Assembly (NCBI GenBank): GCA_902801765.1
Contig: CADCJO010000022.1
Location: forward strand, 8,966 to 46,013
Source of the DNA: an uncultured Eubacteriales bacterium
GTDB lineage: Bacteria > Bacillota > Clostridia > Christensenellales > Aristaeellaceae
Direction: 5' to 3'
DNA length: 37,048 bases
Shown: piece after piece, positions 17,552 through 26,494 of the stretch
How the letters are laid out: every line of letters begins with the position of its first letter
Numbering within the stretch: the stretch's first letter is position 1
Program-made: the position numbers and the translations under genes
The notes under the pieces: model-generated
Database searches by the model: none
What the model saw: the letters and a program-made list of their open reading frames with translations, nothing else
Told to the model about the DNA's origin: nothing

Positions 17552-17579
17552 CCGCCCGCAATCGCGCGGGCGGTTTTTT
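17552..17579 (+). terminator. Intrinsic terminator after the CD1247-like gene
   Basis: CCGCCCGC (17552-17559) pairs with GCGGGCGG (17566-17573), followed by six T residues. Confidence 0.9.
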
Positions 17580-17649
17580 GCAGACGCATTTTCAAAACCA
17601 GCGTTTTGTGTTATACTTTGCAATGAAAAGCGCCGGGTTCCCTTTGGAT

Positions 17650-17678
17650 TTGACAAATCCGCCAAATGGCGGTATATT
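17650..17678 (+). promoter_or_regulatory. Sigma-A-type promoter of the ppi-zapA-U32-mutS2 group
   Basis: Perfect TTGACA at 17650-17655, 17-bp spacer, TATATT at 17673-17678. The spacer contains a small CCGCC/GGCGG palindrome that may be coincidental or an operator. Confidence 0.75.
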
Positions 17679-17740
17679 ATAGGAAATCAGGGCAGAATCT
17701 CCATCCTGGCTAATCAAACGATATGTGGAGGATAACGGCA

Positions 17741-18265
17741 ATGAGTGAAGTTTTTCATCCGACTTTTGTGATCAAGCTGGAAAGCGGCGGCGAAATGAAG
17801 GGCGAATTATATCCCGAATACGCGCCCCAATCCGTGGGCAATTTCGCGTCCCTGGCCAACAGCGGTTTTTATGACGGGTTGATTTTCCACCGGGTCATTC
17901 CCGGCTTCATGATCCAGGGCGGCTGCCCCAAGGGCACCGGCACCGGCGGGCCCGGCTATTCCATCAAGGGCGAGTTCGTTCAGAATGGCGTGCAGAACCC
18001 TCTCCGGCACACCTACGGCGTGCTGAGCATGGCCCGCGCCATGCATCCCGATTCCGCCGGCAGCCAATTCTTCATCATGACCAGCAATTCCCCCCACCTG
18101 GACGGCGCTTATGCCGCCTTCGGCAAGGTGCTGGAGGGCATGGAATACGCCGACCAGATCGTGAACGTGAAGCGGGACCGCATGGATAAGCCGCTGGAGC
18201 CCCAGGTCATCGCTTCCATCCGCGTGGACACCCAGGGAAATTACTATCCCTTTAATCAATTATGA
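17741..18265 (+). CDS. Cyclophilin-type peptidyl-prolyl cis-trans isomerase
   Basis: 174 aa cytosolic cyclophilin. Diagnostic segments: NFASLANSGFYDGLIFHRVIPGFMIQGG (containing the catalytic FHRV arginine), GGPGYSIKGEF, LSMARAMHPDSAGSQFFIM and YAAFGKVLEGMEYADQIV. The enzyme accelerates proline isomerisation during protein folding. ATG 17741 is preceded by GGAGG at good distance; the frame could begin earlier at 17723 but without an RBS. The stop overlaps the zapA start by 4 bp, so it leads a translationally coupled operon. Confidence 0.94.
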   Translation: MSEVFHPTFVIKLESGGEMKGELYPEYAPQSVGNFASLANSGFYDGLIFHRVIPGFMIQGGCPKGTGTGGPGYSIKGEFVQNGVQNPLRHTYGVLSMARAMHPDSAGSQFFIMTSNSPHLDGAYAAFGKVLEGMEYADQIVNVKRDRMDKPLEPQVIASIRVDTQGNYYPFNQL

Positions 18266-18564
18266 TGCTGCCTAAGCGTGAACGCACCTACACCCTCCGT
18301 GTCGCCGGGAAGGATTACACCATCACCAGCGCCGACGCGCCGGAGCATGTGCGGCGGATGGGCGTGTATGTGGATCGGAAAATCGCCGAAACTGCTTCCT
18401 CCGGTTTTGTCAGCCGGGAGAACGCGGCGATCATCACCGCCCTGTCCCTGGCAGACGAGCTGATTACCGCTCAGGACGATAACACCCGCCTGCGCCGGGA
18501 ACTGCTGGAAGCGAGGCAGGCGTTAAAGCAAAAACAGGAAACAAATCATGCCGATGAATCTTGA
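18262..18564 (+). CDS. zapA: Cell division protein ZapA
   Basis: 100 aa. ZapA pattern: an N-terminal strand pair (RTYTLRVAGKDYTITS), APEHVRRMGVYVDRKIAE, then a long C-terminal coiled-coil (ALSLADELITAQDDNTRLRR onwards). ZapA promotes FtsZ filament bundling at the division ring. The ATG overlaps the cyclophilin stop by 4 bp and its own 3' end overlaps the U32 gene by 17 bp. The order zapA, U32 peptidase, mutS2 is common in Bacillota. Confidence 0.88.
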   Translation: MMLPKRERTYTLRVAGKDYTITSADAPEHVRRMGVYVDRKIAETASSGFVSRENAAIITALSLADELITAQDDNTRLRRELLEARQALKQKQETNHADES

Positions 18565-20890
18565 ACTGCTCGCCCCGGCGGGCAGCATGGACGCGCTGAA
18601 AGCCGCCATGGCCAACGGGGCCGACGCGGTATATCTGGGGGCCGCGTCCTTCGGGGCCAGGGCCAGCGCCGGGTTCGATGATGAAGCGCTCAAGGAAGCG
18701 CTGCGTTACTGTCATCTCCGGCGAAAAAGCATATATGTGACCGTGAACATTCTTGTCAAGGAAAGGGAGCTGGACGGCGTTCGGCAAACCCTTTCCTTGT
18801 TGTCGCATTTAGGGGCTGACGCGGTGCTGGTGCAGGACCTGGGCGTGCTGAAAATCTGCCGGGAAGAGTTTCCCGAGCTGCCCGTTCACGCCAGCACCCA
18901 GATGGCTCTGCATAACGCTTCGGGGGTACGGCTGCTGAAAGAGCTTGGCGCAAAGCGCGTGGTCATGGCGCGGGAATGCGATTTGAACGAAATCCGTAAA
19001 GCATCGGAAGTGGGGCTGGAAATCGAAGCCTTCTGTCACGGCGCACTGTGCGTTTCCTGTTCGGGCCAATGCTTGTTTTCGTCCATGATCGGGGGCCGCA
19101 GCGGGAACCGGGGCCGGTGTGCCCAGCCCTGCCGCCTGCCCTACCAATACCAGGGAAAAAATGGTTCCTGGCTCTCCCCCCGGGATCTGTGCGCCCGGGA
19201 CGAGCTGGACGTTATGGCTGACGCGGGGGTGTATTCCTTCAAGATTGAGGGAAGATTAAAACGCCCGGAGTATGTGGCCGTGGTCACCCGGGCATATCGG
19301 GCCGCGCTGGACGCCGTGCTGGAAGGCCGCTTCTCCCCCGCTGACAAAAGCGAAAAAGAAAGCCTGACCCAGATTTTTTCCCGGGGCGGGTTCACGGAAG
19401 GCTATCCCGGAAGAGATCGGGATGCCGCCGTGATCGACCCCACGCGGGTGACGCCGCTGGGCGTGAGCATGGGCAAAGTACAAAGGGTCTATCAGAAAGG
19501 GAATGCGCTGCTGTGCGACGTGCCGTTGGCTCGTCCTTTGCATAACGGGGATGGTCTGGAAATCGACGTCCAGGAGATTCGCTATTCCGGGCCTGAGGTT
19601 CCGGCTGGAAGCATCGCTGTTCTGCGATTGCGGGAGCGTGTAAGTGTCGGCGCGGAAGTGCGCCGCACGGAGGACGAAAGCCAGCTTGCCGCCGCCCGCG
19701 CCACCTATGAAAATGGTGCAGACCTAATGGCGAATCCCATTTTCTTTGACGCCGTACTGACCGCTTATCCCGGAAAACCGCTGACCTTGCAGGCAACGGA
19801 CGGAGAAAGCGCCGTTACGGGGACGGGCGACGCCGTACAGCCCGCCCAGAATAAATCGCTGGATGAAGGCAGCGCCCGGCGCAGTCTGGAAAAGACAGGC
19901 GGAACGCCCTTCCTATTGCGTCAATTGACCGTGAAAACCGCCGGGGCATTCGTCCCTGCCGCCGTGCTGAACGCCCTGCGGCGGGATACGTTGGAGCAGC
20001 TGGCGCAGGCGCGCATTGCCGCCCAGCCGAGAGACGCTTCTTTCAAAGCGCACTTTGCATCACCCAACAGAACGATTCCCAAGCCGCGGCTGATCGTGAA
20101 AACCGGAGATTTCGGCGAGATTCCGGCGTTATTGCAGTCCGGCGCGGATGAAATCCTGTTCCTGCCCCAGGATTGGCGGAAGGAGTATTTGCTGCCATTG
20201 CTGGAAAAGTGGCCGCGGAAAACCCGTCTCTGCCTGCCCAGCCAACTGTCGGAGAACACGCTGCAATATCTGAAAGCCATTACAGAGCAAAAGCAAATTC
20301 CCGTGTGCCTGTCCAGTCCGGGGCAAATACAAGCATTTGAGACTGGAAGCATGGCGGGAGAAGGTATTCCGGCCATGAATGGGGAAGCTGTGAAAATGCT
20401 GTCCCACCTGGGCTGCGAAAGCGTGACCCTGAGCCGGGAATTATCCAAACAGGATATACTGGACTTGCCGACCAATGTATGTGAACTGATCCTGCCGGTA
20501 TACGGCAGAACCCGGCTGATGCTCCTGAATCATTGCCCCATGCGCACCGCCATGGGCTTGAAACAGAATCGGGAAGAATGCGAAATGTGCAGGCAGGGCA
20601 AGGGCGCCCTGGGAACGGTGCTCACCGACCGGATGAAGGCGGATTACCCGCTGTTCCCGCTGCGGCTGCCGGAAGGCTGTCAAATCGAACTGATGGCAGA
20701 CAGGCCACTGCACCTGGCCGGGCTGCTGAACGGACTGCCGAAGCTGTCCTGGCTGCTTGCCTTTACCGACGAAACGAAAGAAGAACGTTTGAAAATCACC
20801 GCTCATTACGCCGCCCTGCTGCGGGGAGAAACGCTCCCGGCGCTGGATATCCGAGGAACGGCAGGACGGTTTCTGGATGGTGTCCTTTAG
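18548..20890 (+). CDS. Peptidase U32-family protein with DUF3656 (RlhA/TrhP-like RNA hydroxylation candidate)
   Basis: 780 aa. The N-terminal U32 domain begins LELLAPAGSMDALKAAMANG, with the cysteine cluster FCHGALCVSCSGQCLFSSM and GNRGRCAQPCRLPY near residues 155-195, and the signature FKIEGRLKRPEYVAVV. The middle and C-terminal ~450 residues correspond to the DUF3656 region and a second barrel-like part ending with further cysteines (NHCPMRTAMG, CEMCRQG). Relatives in E. coli (RlhA, TrhP) hydroxylate 23S rRNA C2501 or tRNA uridine using prephenate-dependent chemistry; others were named collagenases. RNA hydroxylation is my preferred inference because the cysteine pattern fits an Fe-S cluster. 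It overlaps zapA by 17 bp. Confidence 0.85.
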   Translation: MPMNLELLAPAGSMDALKAAMANGADAVYLGAASFGARASAGFDDEALKEALRYCHLRRKSIYVTVNILVKERELDGVRQTLSLLSHLGADAVLVQDLGVLKICREEFPELPVHASTQMALHNASGVRLLKELGAKRVVMARECDLNEIRKASEVGLEIEAFCHGALCVSCSGQCLFSSMIGGRSGNRGRCAQPCRLPYQYQGKNGSWLSPRDLCARDELDVMADAGVYSFKIEGRLKRPEYVAVVTRAYRAALDAVLEGRFSPADKSEKESLTQIFSRGGFTEGYPGRDRDAAVIDPTRVTPLGVSMGKVQRVYQKGNALLCDVPLARPLHNGDGLEIDVQEIRYSGPEVPAGSIAVLRLRERVSVGAEVRRTEDESQLAAARATYENGADLMANPIFFDAVLTAYPGKPLTLQATDGESAVTGTGDAVQPAQNKSLDEGSARRSLEKTGGTPFLLRQLTVKTAGAFVPAAVLNALRRDTLEQLAQARIAAQPRDASFKAHFASPNRTIPKPRLIVKTGDFGEIPALLQSGADEILFLPQDWRKEYLLPLLEKWPRKTRLCLPSQLSENTLQYLKAITEQKQIPVCLSSPGQIQAFETGSMAGEGIPAMNGEAVKMLSHLGCESVTLSRELSKQDILDLPTNVCELILPVYGRTRLMLLNHCPMRTAMGLKQNREECEMCRQGKGALGTVLTDRMKADYPLFPLRLPEGCQIELMADRPLHLAGLLNGLPKLSWLLAFTDETKEERLKITAHYAALLRGETLPALDIRGTAGRFLDGVL

Positions 20891-20971
20891 AGGGAGAGTT
20901 TGATTGTAGAGATGGATCATTTCCGTTTCTGTGGCCGACAATCCTTACACACTTATTTGGGGGTATGAACC

Positions 20972-23323
20972 ATGAACGACCGCGCCTTGCGGGTGCTGGA
21001 ATTTACCAAAATCCGGGACATGCTGGCAAGCTACGCCCTGTCGGATTCCGGGAAAGCGCTGTGCCAAGAGCTAAAGCCCCTGGAGGATTTCAAGGATATT
21101 AACCGCGCTTTGGATGAAACAGAAGAAGCGGTGGCGACCCTGGCTTACGTGGGCGGCAATCCGCTGATCGCGTTCGCCGACGTGTCGGAATATATCAGCC
21201 TGGCCCAGAAGGGCTCCACCCTGACGCCCCGCGCGCTTCTGCTGGTAGCGGAAACGCTGCGCGCCGCCCGGGCGGCCCGGAACGCCCTGGTGACGGAGAA
21301 GGACAACACGCCCATTATCACGGCTACCGCTTCCCGCCTCCAGCCGCTGCGCCAATTGGAAACGGACATTACCGATGCCATTCTCAGCGAGGAGGAAATC
21401 TCCGACCACGCCTCCCCCGCGCTGCTGGACATTCGGCGGCACATCCGCCAGGTGAACGACCGTATCCGGGAAAAGCTGAACGCCATGGCCCATGGCGCGG
21501 GGTATGCCAAGTATTTGATGGAATCCATCGTCACCCTGCGCAACGGGCGCTACGTGCTGCCCGTCAAGGCCGAAGCCCGAGGCAACGTGCCCGGCCTGGT
21601 GCACGACCAGTCCTCCACCGGCGCGACGCTGTTCATCGAGCCTATGGCTGTGGTGGAAATGGGCAATGAATTAAAAGAATGGAACATGAAGGAACGGGAC
21701 GAGATCGACCGCATCCTGGCCGCCTTCTCCCAGCAGGTGGCCGACAGCGGCGATTTGATTTCCCAGAATCTGGCCATCCTGTCTCATCTAGATTTCGTAT
21801 TCGCCAAGGGCATGCTCAGCCGGGAACTGGACTGCGTGCGGCCCAAGATGAACGAGGACGGTATCATCAACCTGGTACGGGTGCGGCATCCGCTGATCCC
21901 CCGGGACACGGTGGTACCCTGTTCCCTATGGTTGGGGCAGGAGTTCACGTCATTGATTATTACCGGCCCCAACACCGGCGGTAAGACCGTCACGCTCAAA
22001 ACCCTGGGTCTCATGACCCTGATGGCCCAAAGCGGGCTGCACATTCCGGGAGCCATGGGCACAGAGCTTTCCACCTTCGAGGAAGTGTACGCAGACATTG
22101 GCGACGAGCAGTCCATCGAGCAGAGCCTGTCCACCTTCTCCTCCCACATGACCAACATCGTGTCCATCATGAATAAGGTGACGCACCGGGACCTGGTGCT
22201 GTTCGACGAGCTGGGCGCGGGCACCGACCCCACTGAGGGCGCGGCGCTGGCCCAGGTGATTCTGAACGCTCTGCTCAAAATCAGGACCCGCACGGCGGCC
22301 ACCACCCATTACAGCGAGCTGAAAGCCTACGCGCTGTCCACCAAAGGCGTGGAGAACGCCAGCGTGGAATTTGACGTGGCGACCCTGCGGCCCACCTACC
22401 GCCTGTCTATCGGCGTGCCGGGCAAGTCCAACGCCTTTGAAATCAGCCGCCGTCTGGGCCTGCCGGAATACCTGATCGAGGAAGCGAAGGATCTGCTGTC
22501 CCACGACACGATTCGGTTTGAGGACGTGATCGCTAACGCGGAATATCACCGCCAGATCGCCGAAAAGGAAAGGCAGCTGGCCGAGGAAGCCCGGGCAGAA
22601 ACGGTTCGGCTGCGCAACGAGGCCGAAAAACTGTACAAGGATATGGAGGAGCGCCGCGACGCTTCCACCCGCAAAGCGAAGGAGGAGGCCCGCCGGATCG
22701 TGGAGAAAGCTCGGCGGGATTCCGAATCCATCCTGTACGATTTAAAGAAGATGAAGAAGGCGGGCGCAGCCCCCGATCACGAAGTGAACGCCCTGCGAAA
22801 GAAGCTGGAGGAAGGCATCGACAGCCTTTCCGAAGGCTTGAAAACGCCCACCGGCAATTTCGCCGAACCGCCCAAGACCCTGAAGGTAGGCGATATCGTG
22901 GAAATCACCCATCTGAACACCAAGGGCACCGTGCTGGCCATTCCCGACGCCAAGGGCGAAGTGCAGCTGCAGGCGGGCATCATGAAATTGAAAGCCCACC
23001 TGAGCCAGCTTCGCTTGGTGAAGGAAGAAAAGCCCAAGAAAAAGGTGTCCTCCGTATCCGTGCAGACGGGCATGCGCACCGTGCCGCTGTCCTGTGACGT
23101 GCGCGGCCTGGCCCTGGATGAAGCGCTGGAGGAAGTGGAGCAATACCTCGACGAAGCGACCCTGGCCGGGCTGCATGAAGTGACCATCGTGCACGGCAAG
23201 GGTACCGGCATCCTGCGGGAAGGTATCCAGAAGCACCTCAAAACCTATCCACACGTGAAATCCTTCCGCCGGGGCAAATACGGCGAAGGCGAAGAAGGGG
23301 TCACGGTGGTGGAATTGAAATGA
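20972..23323 (+). CDS. mutS2: MutS2: endonuclease/ribosome-rescue MutS paralogue
   Basis: 783 aa, full length. The core and clamp helices precede the ATPase domain with Walker A ITGPNTGGKTVTLK near residue 330, Walker B LVLFDELGAGTDP near 410 and TRTAATTHYSELKAYA. A coiled coil (EKERQLAEEARAETVRLRNE onwards) leads to a KOW-like segment (KVGDIVEITHLNTKGTV) and the C-terminal Smr domain (DVRGLALDEALEEVEQYLDE, VTIVHGKGTGILREGI). The Smr LDLR-type motif reads SCDVRG here. MutS2 suppresses recombination and, in B. subtilis, senses collided ribosomes. The start ATG 20972 has GGGGGTA upstream. Confidence 0.95.
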   Translation: MNDRALRVLEFTKIRDMLASYALSDSGKALCQELKPLEDFKDINRALDETEEAVATLAYVGGNPLIAFADVSEYISLAQKGSTLTPRALLLVAETLRAARAARNALVTEKDNTPIITATASRLQPLRQLETDITDAILSEEEISDHASPALLDIRRHIRQVNDRIREKLNAMAHGAGYAKYLMESIVTLRNGRYVLPVKAEARGNVPGLVHDQSSTGATLFIEPMAVVEMGNELKEWNMKERDEIDRILAAFSQQVADSGDLISQNLAILSHLDFVFAKGMLSRELDCVRPKMNEDGIINLVRVRHPLIPRDTVVPCSLWLGQEFTSLIITGPNTGGKTVTLKTLGLMTLMAQSGLHIPGAMGTELSTFEEVYADIGDEQSIEQSLSTFSSHMTNIVSIMNKVTHRDLVLFDELGAGTDPTEGAALAQVILNALLKIRTRTAATTHYSELKAYALSTKGVENASVEFDVATLRPTYRLSIGVPGKSNAFEISRRLGLPEYLIEEAKDLLSHDTIRFEDVIANAEYHRQIAEKERQLAEEARAETVRLRNEAEKLYKDMEERRDASTRKAKEEARRIVEKARRDSESILYDLKKMKKAGAAPDHEVNALRKKLEEGIDSLSEGLKTPTGNFAEPPKTLKVGDIVEITHLNTKGTVLAIPDAKGEVQLQAGIMKLKAHLSQLRLVKEEKPKKKVSSVSVQTGMRTVPLSCDVRGLALDEALEEVEQYLDEATLAGLHEVTIVHGKGTGILREGIQKHLKTYPHVKSFRRGKYGEGEEGVTVVELK

Positions 23324-23448
23324 GTGATAGGAGAGAGGCGTCAGAAGTCAGGAGTTATATAGTCAAAACATTTACCGCAAGTTGGGCTTAGGCTTATCGA
23401 AAACGCTTTATAACTCCTCACTCCTATCTCCTAACTCGATTGCACTCC
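23322..23448. repeat. Heptamer-built hairpin element B
   Basis: Left arm: GATAGGA 23326-23332, GAGAGGC 23333-23339, GTCAGAA 23340-23346, GTCAGGA 23347-23353, GTTATA 23354-23359. Right arm: TATAAC 23409-23414, TCCTCAC 23415-23421, TCCTATC 23422-23428, TCCTAAC 23429-23435, then TCGATTG and CACTCC. The right arm read backwards gives GTNAGGA units that pair with the left arm in 7-nt register around a ~49-nt loop. It starts at the mutS2 stop codon and ends about 24 bp before the response-regulator start. Confidence 0.75.
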
Positions 23449-23471
23449 TGAATCAAAGGGGGATTATCATA

Positions 23472-24161
23472 ATGAAAGACAGACAGACGATCCTGGTTGT
23501 GGACGACGACCCGAATATTGCCCAGCTGGTCAAGCTGTATCTGGAAAAAGAAGGCTACGAAGTGAACGTGGAAACCCGTGGGGACGACGCGGTGGCCGCG
23601 TTCCAGAAAAACCCGCCGAATCTTATGCTGCTGGATATTATGCTGCCCGGCATGGACGGGTGGCAGGTGTGCCGCGCCATTCGGCAGACGAGCAGCATTC
23701 CCATCATCATGCTCTCCGCCAAGGACGAAACCTTTGACAAAGTGCTGGGGCTGGAGCTGGGCGCGGACGACTATATCACCAAACCCTTTGAAGGGAAGGA
23801 ACTGGCGGCCCGGGTGAAGGCCGTACTGCGCCGCGCCGGTCCCAGTGAAACGGAGAAGGACATTCTTTCCTTCCCCGGCCTTTCCATCAGCCTGGAAAAG
23901 TACGAAGTATACTATCAGGGAAAGCTGCTGGATATGCCGCCCAAGGAGCTGGAAGTGCTGTATTTCCTGGCCTCCCACCAGAACCGGGTGTTCACCCGCG
24001 AGCAGCTTTTGGAGCAGGTGTGGGGCTTTGATTTCTTCGGCGACAGCCGCACCGTGGACGTGCACATCAAGCGACTGCGCGAAAAGCTGCAAGACAGCGA
24101 AACCCTCGGCTGGCAGATCCGCACGGTGTGGGGCGTAGGCTACAAATTCGAGGTGAAGTAA
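23472..24161 (+). CDS. OmpR/PhoB-family response regulator
   Basis: 229 aa. The receiver domain (1-120) shows the acidic pair in ILVVDDDPN, phospho-acceptor Asp at about residue 55 in LMLLDIMLPGMDGW, and the conserved Lys in DYITKPFEGKEL. The C-terminal winged helix (from ~135) has LDMPPKELEVLYFLASHQNRVF, TREQLLEQVWGFDF, DSRTVDVHIKRLREKL and IRTVWGVGYKFE. ATG 23472 gives the family N-terminus with AAAGGGGGA upstream; the frame stays open upstream into the repeat element, which is not coding. It is 4 bp upstream of its cognate kinase. Confidence 0.93.
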   Translation: MKDRQTILVVDDDPNIAQLVKLYLEKEGYEVNVETRGDDAVAAFQKNPPNLMLLDIMLPGMDGWQVCRAIRQTSSIPIIMLSAKDETFDKVLGLELGADDYITKPFEGKELAARVKAVLRRAGPSETEKDILSFPGLSISLEKYEVYYQGKLLDMPPKELEVLYFLASHQNRVFTREQLLEQVWGFDFFGDSRTVDVHIKRLREKLQDSETLGWQIRTVWGVGYKFEVK

Positions 24162-24165
24162 ACTG

Positions 24166-25668
24166 ATGCGCAGCCTGAGCATGTTTTCCCGCCTGCTGAT
24201 CGTATCGCTGGGCGTTATCTTGCTATGCGTCGCGGTGCTGTCCGGATTGTCCTATGTAAACCTGCGGGATTCCAGCATCCGCGCCCGTATGAATTCGCTC
24301 AAAGCCCAAGCCAGGGACATCGGTTATCTGGCCGGACGCAAATCGGAAGACGCGCTTTCCCGCTTTGAAGCCTCCGAAAGCGCCGTCCAGGATCTGATCA
24401 ATTGGAAAGCGCAGCGCATCAGCGAGGAATACGGAGCGTATGTCCGGGTGGTTGAAAGGACGGGGAAAGATTATTACATCAGCCCATCCTGGTCCAACGG
24501 CAGCGCGAAAATCAAAGCGCCCTCCGCCGAACAGCAGGCGGAATATATGTCGCTTGCGCTTCAAGGCCAGGATATCGCGCAGCCGACGGACAGTGACGAA
24601 GGCCCGCAGTTCACGGTGATGGTGCCCTGGACCCAGCATAATCAGCTCAGCGGCCAGCGCACCGTGATGGGCTATGTGCTGATCCAAACCTCCGCCCAGA
24701 CGGTTCACGCCGTGTACCGGGACATGATTTGGCAAACCGCGATGGCGGCCATCGCCCTGTTCCTGCTGTCGGCGGCGGTGGTTTTTTTCGTGGCGCAGCA
24801 AATGACCCGGCCGCTGACCGCCATGGCCGACGCGGCGGGAAAAATGGCCCAGGGTGATTTTGAAGTGCGCACGCCGGAGGAGGGCGGAAAGGAAATCCGC
24901 GCCCTGTCGCAATCCTTCAACCAGATGGCGGCGCAGCTGTCTACGCTGGAACAGTCCCGCCGGGACTTTGTGGCCAATGTATCCCACGAACTGCGTTCTC
25001 CGATCACCTCCATCAAAGGCTTCGCCCAGGGCATGCTCGACGGCACCATTCCGCCGGAAATGCACGGACAGTATTTGCAGGTTGTCGTGGATGAAACCCA
25101 GCGGCTTGCCAAGCTGATTAACAATCTGCTGAACCTTTCCCGGATGGAAAACGAGGAAACGAGCCTGGCGTTCAGCCATTTTGAACTGAATGAGATGATC
25201 CGGCGGGTGCTGATTTCCCGCATGACCCAGATTGATGACAAGAACCTGGAAATCGAAGTGGATTTTCAGGACGATACCTGCTTTGTTCACGCTGACGCGG
25301 ACCAAATTCAGCAGGTGATCATCAATCTGCTGGATAACGCGGTCAAGTATACTCCCTCCCACGGCATGGTGTCCTTGAGTACGCGGACGGAGAAGGACCG
25401 GGTGATCATGCGCATCAAGGATAACGGCATGGGCATTCCCGCTTCGGACGCGCCTTACATCTTCGACCGCTTCTACAAAGTGGACAAGGCCCATACCGTG
25501 GGCAAGGGCACAGGTCTGGGCCTGGCCATCTGCAAGCGCATCATGGAGAGGCACGGGCAGCAGATTCGCCTGGTATCGGGAGAAGGCGGGGCGGAGTTTG
25601 AAATCACCCTCGAAAAGGGAAATGATCCCGGAGGCAGCCATGGAAATACAGGCGCGGGCAAAGATTAA
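24166..25668 (+). CDS. Membrane sensor histidine kinase
   Basis: 500 aa. TM1 is at about residues 8-30, an extracytoplasmic sensor region of ~155 residues follows, TM2 at ~190-210, HAMP at 211-262, HisKA with phospho-acceptor H274 in NVSHELRSPITS, and the HATPase_c domain with N-box NLLDNAVKYTP, DNGMGIP and GKGTGLGLAICKRIMERHG. The pair architecture (KVLGLELGADDY-type regulator with HAMP/HisKA kinase) is ArlRS/PhoPR-like. The signal is unknown. The C-terminal ~10 codons overlap the ispE start by 29 bp, so expression of ispE may depend on kinase translation. Confidence 0.93.
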   Translation: MRSLSMFSRLLIVSLGVILLCVAVLSGLSYVNLRDSSIRARMNSLKAQARDIGYLAGRKSEDALSRFEASESAVQDLINWKAQRISEEYGAYVRVVERTGKDYYISPSWSNGSAKIKAPSAEQQAEYMSLALQGQDIAQPTDSDEGPQFTVMVPWTQHNQLSGQRTVMGYVLIQTSAQTVHAVYRDMIWQTAMAAIALFLLSAAVVFFVAQQMTRPLTAMADAAGKMAQGDFEVRTPEEGGKEIRALSQSFNQMAAQLSTLEQSRRDFVANVSHELRSPITSIKGFAQGMLDGTIPPEMHGQYLQVVVDETQRLAKLINNLLNLSRMENEETSLAFSHFELNEMIRRVLISRMTQIDDKNLEIEVDFQDDTCFVHADADQIQQVIINLLDNAVKYTPSHGMVSLSTRTEKDRVIMRIKDNGMGIPASDAPYIFDRFYKVDKAHTVGKGTGLGLAICKRIMERHGQQIRLVSGEGGAEFEITLEKGNDPGGSHGNTGAGKD

Positions 25669-26479
25669 CTGGACGTTGGACGTGGTGGGCAGGCGCGGGG
25701 ACGGCTATCATATGCTGGATATGCTGATGCAGCCGCTGACGCTTTGCGATACGCTCCGCATTGAACCGGCGGATGCGCTGTCCCTGGGGATCGAAGGGGC
25801 GGACGGTCTGTCCGCGGACGATGATAACCTGATCCTGCGGGCGGCGCGCGCGCTGCAAACAGCAGCGGGCATTGACGCGGGAGCGTCCGTCCATCTGACG
25901 AAGCGCATCCCCATGGGCGCGGGGCTGGGCGGCGGCAGCGCCGACGCGGCGGCAGCCTTGAAGGGCCTGAACGCCTTCTGGGGCATCGGCTACGATTTGG
26001 ACAAGCTGTGCGCAATCGGCGTAAAGCTGGGGGCTGACGTGCCCTTCTGCCTGCATGACGCGCCGCGCCGCGCTCAGGGCATCGGCGAAATACTCTTTCC
26101 CATCGAAAGCCGCGTTTTTCCGCTGGTGCTCATTCAGCCTTGCGAAGCCCTTTCCACAAAGGAAGTTTTTTCTGCCTATCATCAATCGCATATCGCGCCC
26201 CCGGACACGGAAAATGCGCTGGCGGCGCTGGCGGCGGGGAATTTGAATGCGCTGAAAGCGTCGGCGGGCAACGTGCTGGAAAGCGCGTCCATTCCCCTGC
26301 GGCCGCGGATCGCGGAGGCCAAAGCAGCGCTGTATGAAGCGGGCGCGGCCTTTGCCCAGATGACCGGCTCCGGTTCGGTGGTGTTCGGCGCGTTTGAAAG
26401 CAAAGCAGCCGCCGACCAAGCCTTTGAAGCCCTGAAAACCCGGTATCCCGTTTGTATCCGCACCGCAACCGCCTGTTGA
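25640..26479 (+). CDS. ispE: 4-diphosphocytidyl-2-C-methyl-D-erythritol kinase
   Basis: 279 aa GHMP kinase of the MEP isoprenoid pathway; phosphorylates CDP-methylerythritol at the 2-position. Signature segments: ARAKINWTLDVVGRRGDGYH at the N-terminus, the ATP-binding PMGAGLGGGSADAAAALKGL near residue 92, LGADVPFCL, and C-terminal MTGSGSVVFGAFES. ATG 25640 is preceded by GGAGG (5-nt spacing) and lies inside the end of the kinase gene, overlapping by 29 bp. Finding ispE as the third gene of a two-component operon is unusual; it could simply be read-through. Confidence 0.93.
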   Translation: MEIQARAKINWTLDVVGRRGDGYHMLDMLMQPLTLCDTLRIEPADALSLGIEGADGLSADDDNLILRAARALQTAAGIDAGASVHLTKRIPMGAGLGGGSADAAAALKGLNAFWGIGYDLDKLCAIGVKLGADVPFCLHDAPRRAQGIGEILFPIESRVFPLVLIQPCEALSTKEVFSAYHQSHIAPPDTENALAALAAGNLNALKASAGNVLESASIPLRPRIAEAKAALYEAGAAFAQMTGSGSVVFGAFESKAAADQAFEALKTRYPVCIRTATAC

Positions 26480-26494
26480 AAAAGGAGTTTTACT

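Noticed and set aside
23322-23448. Element B as a simple intrinsic terminator of mutS2
   Set aside because: Arms are long and interrupted with a ~49-nt loop and no T-run follows the right arm.
24223-25641. 472-codon minus-strand frame opposite the histidine kinase
   Set aside because: The kinase has every expected box in order; the antisense frame has no recognisable domain.
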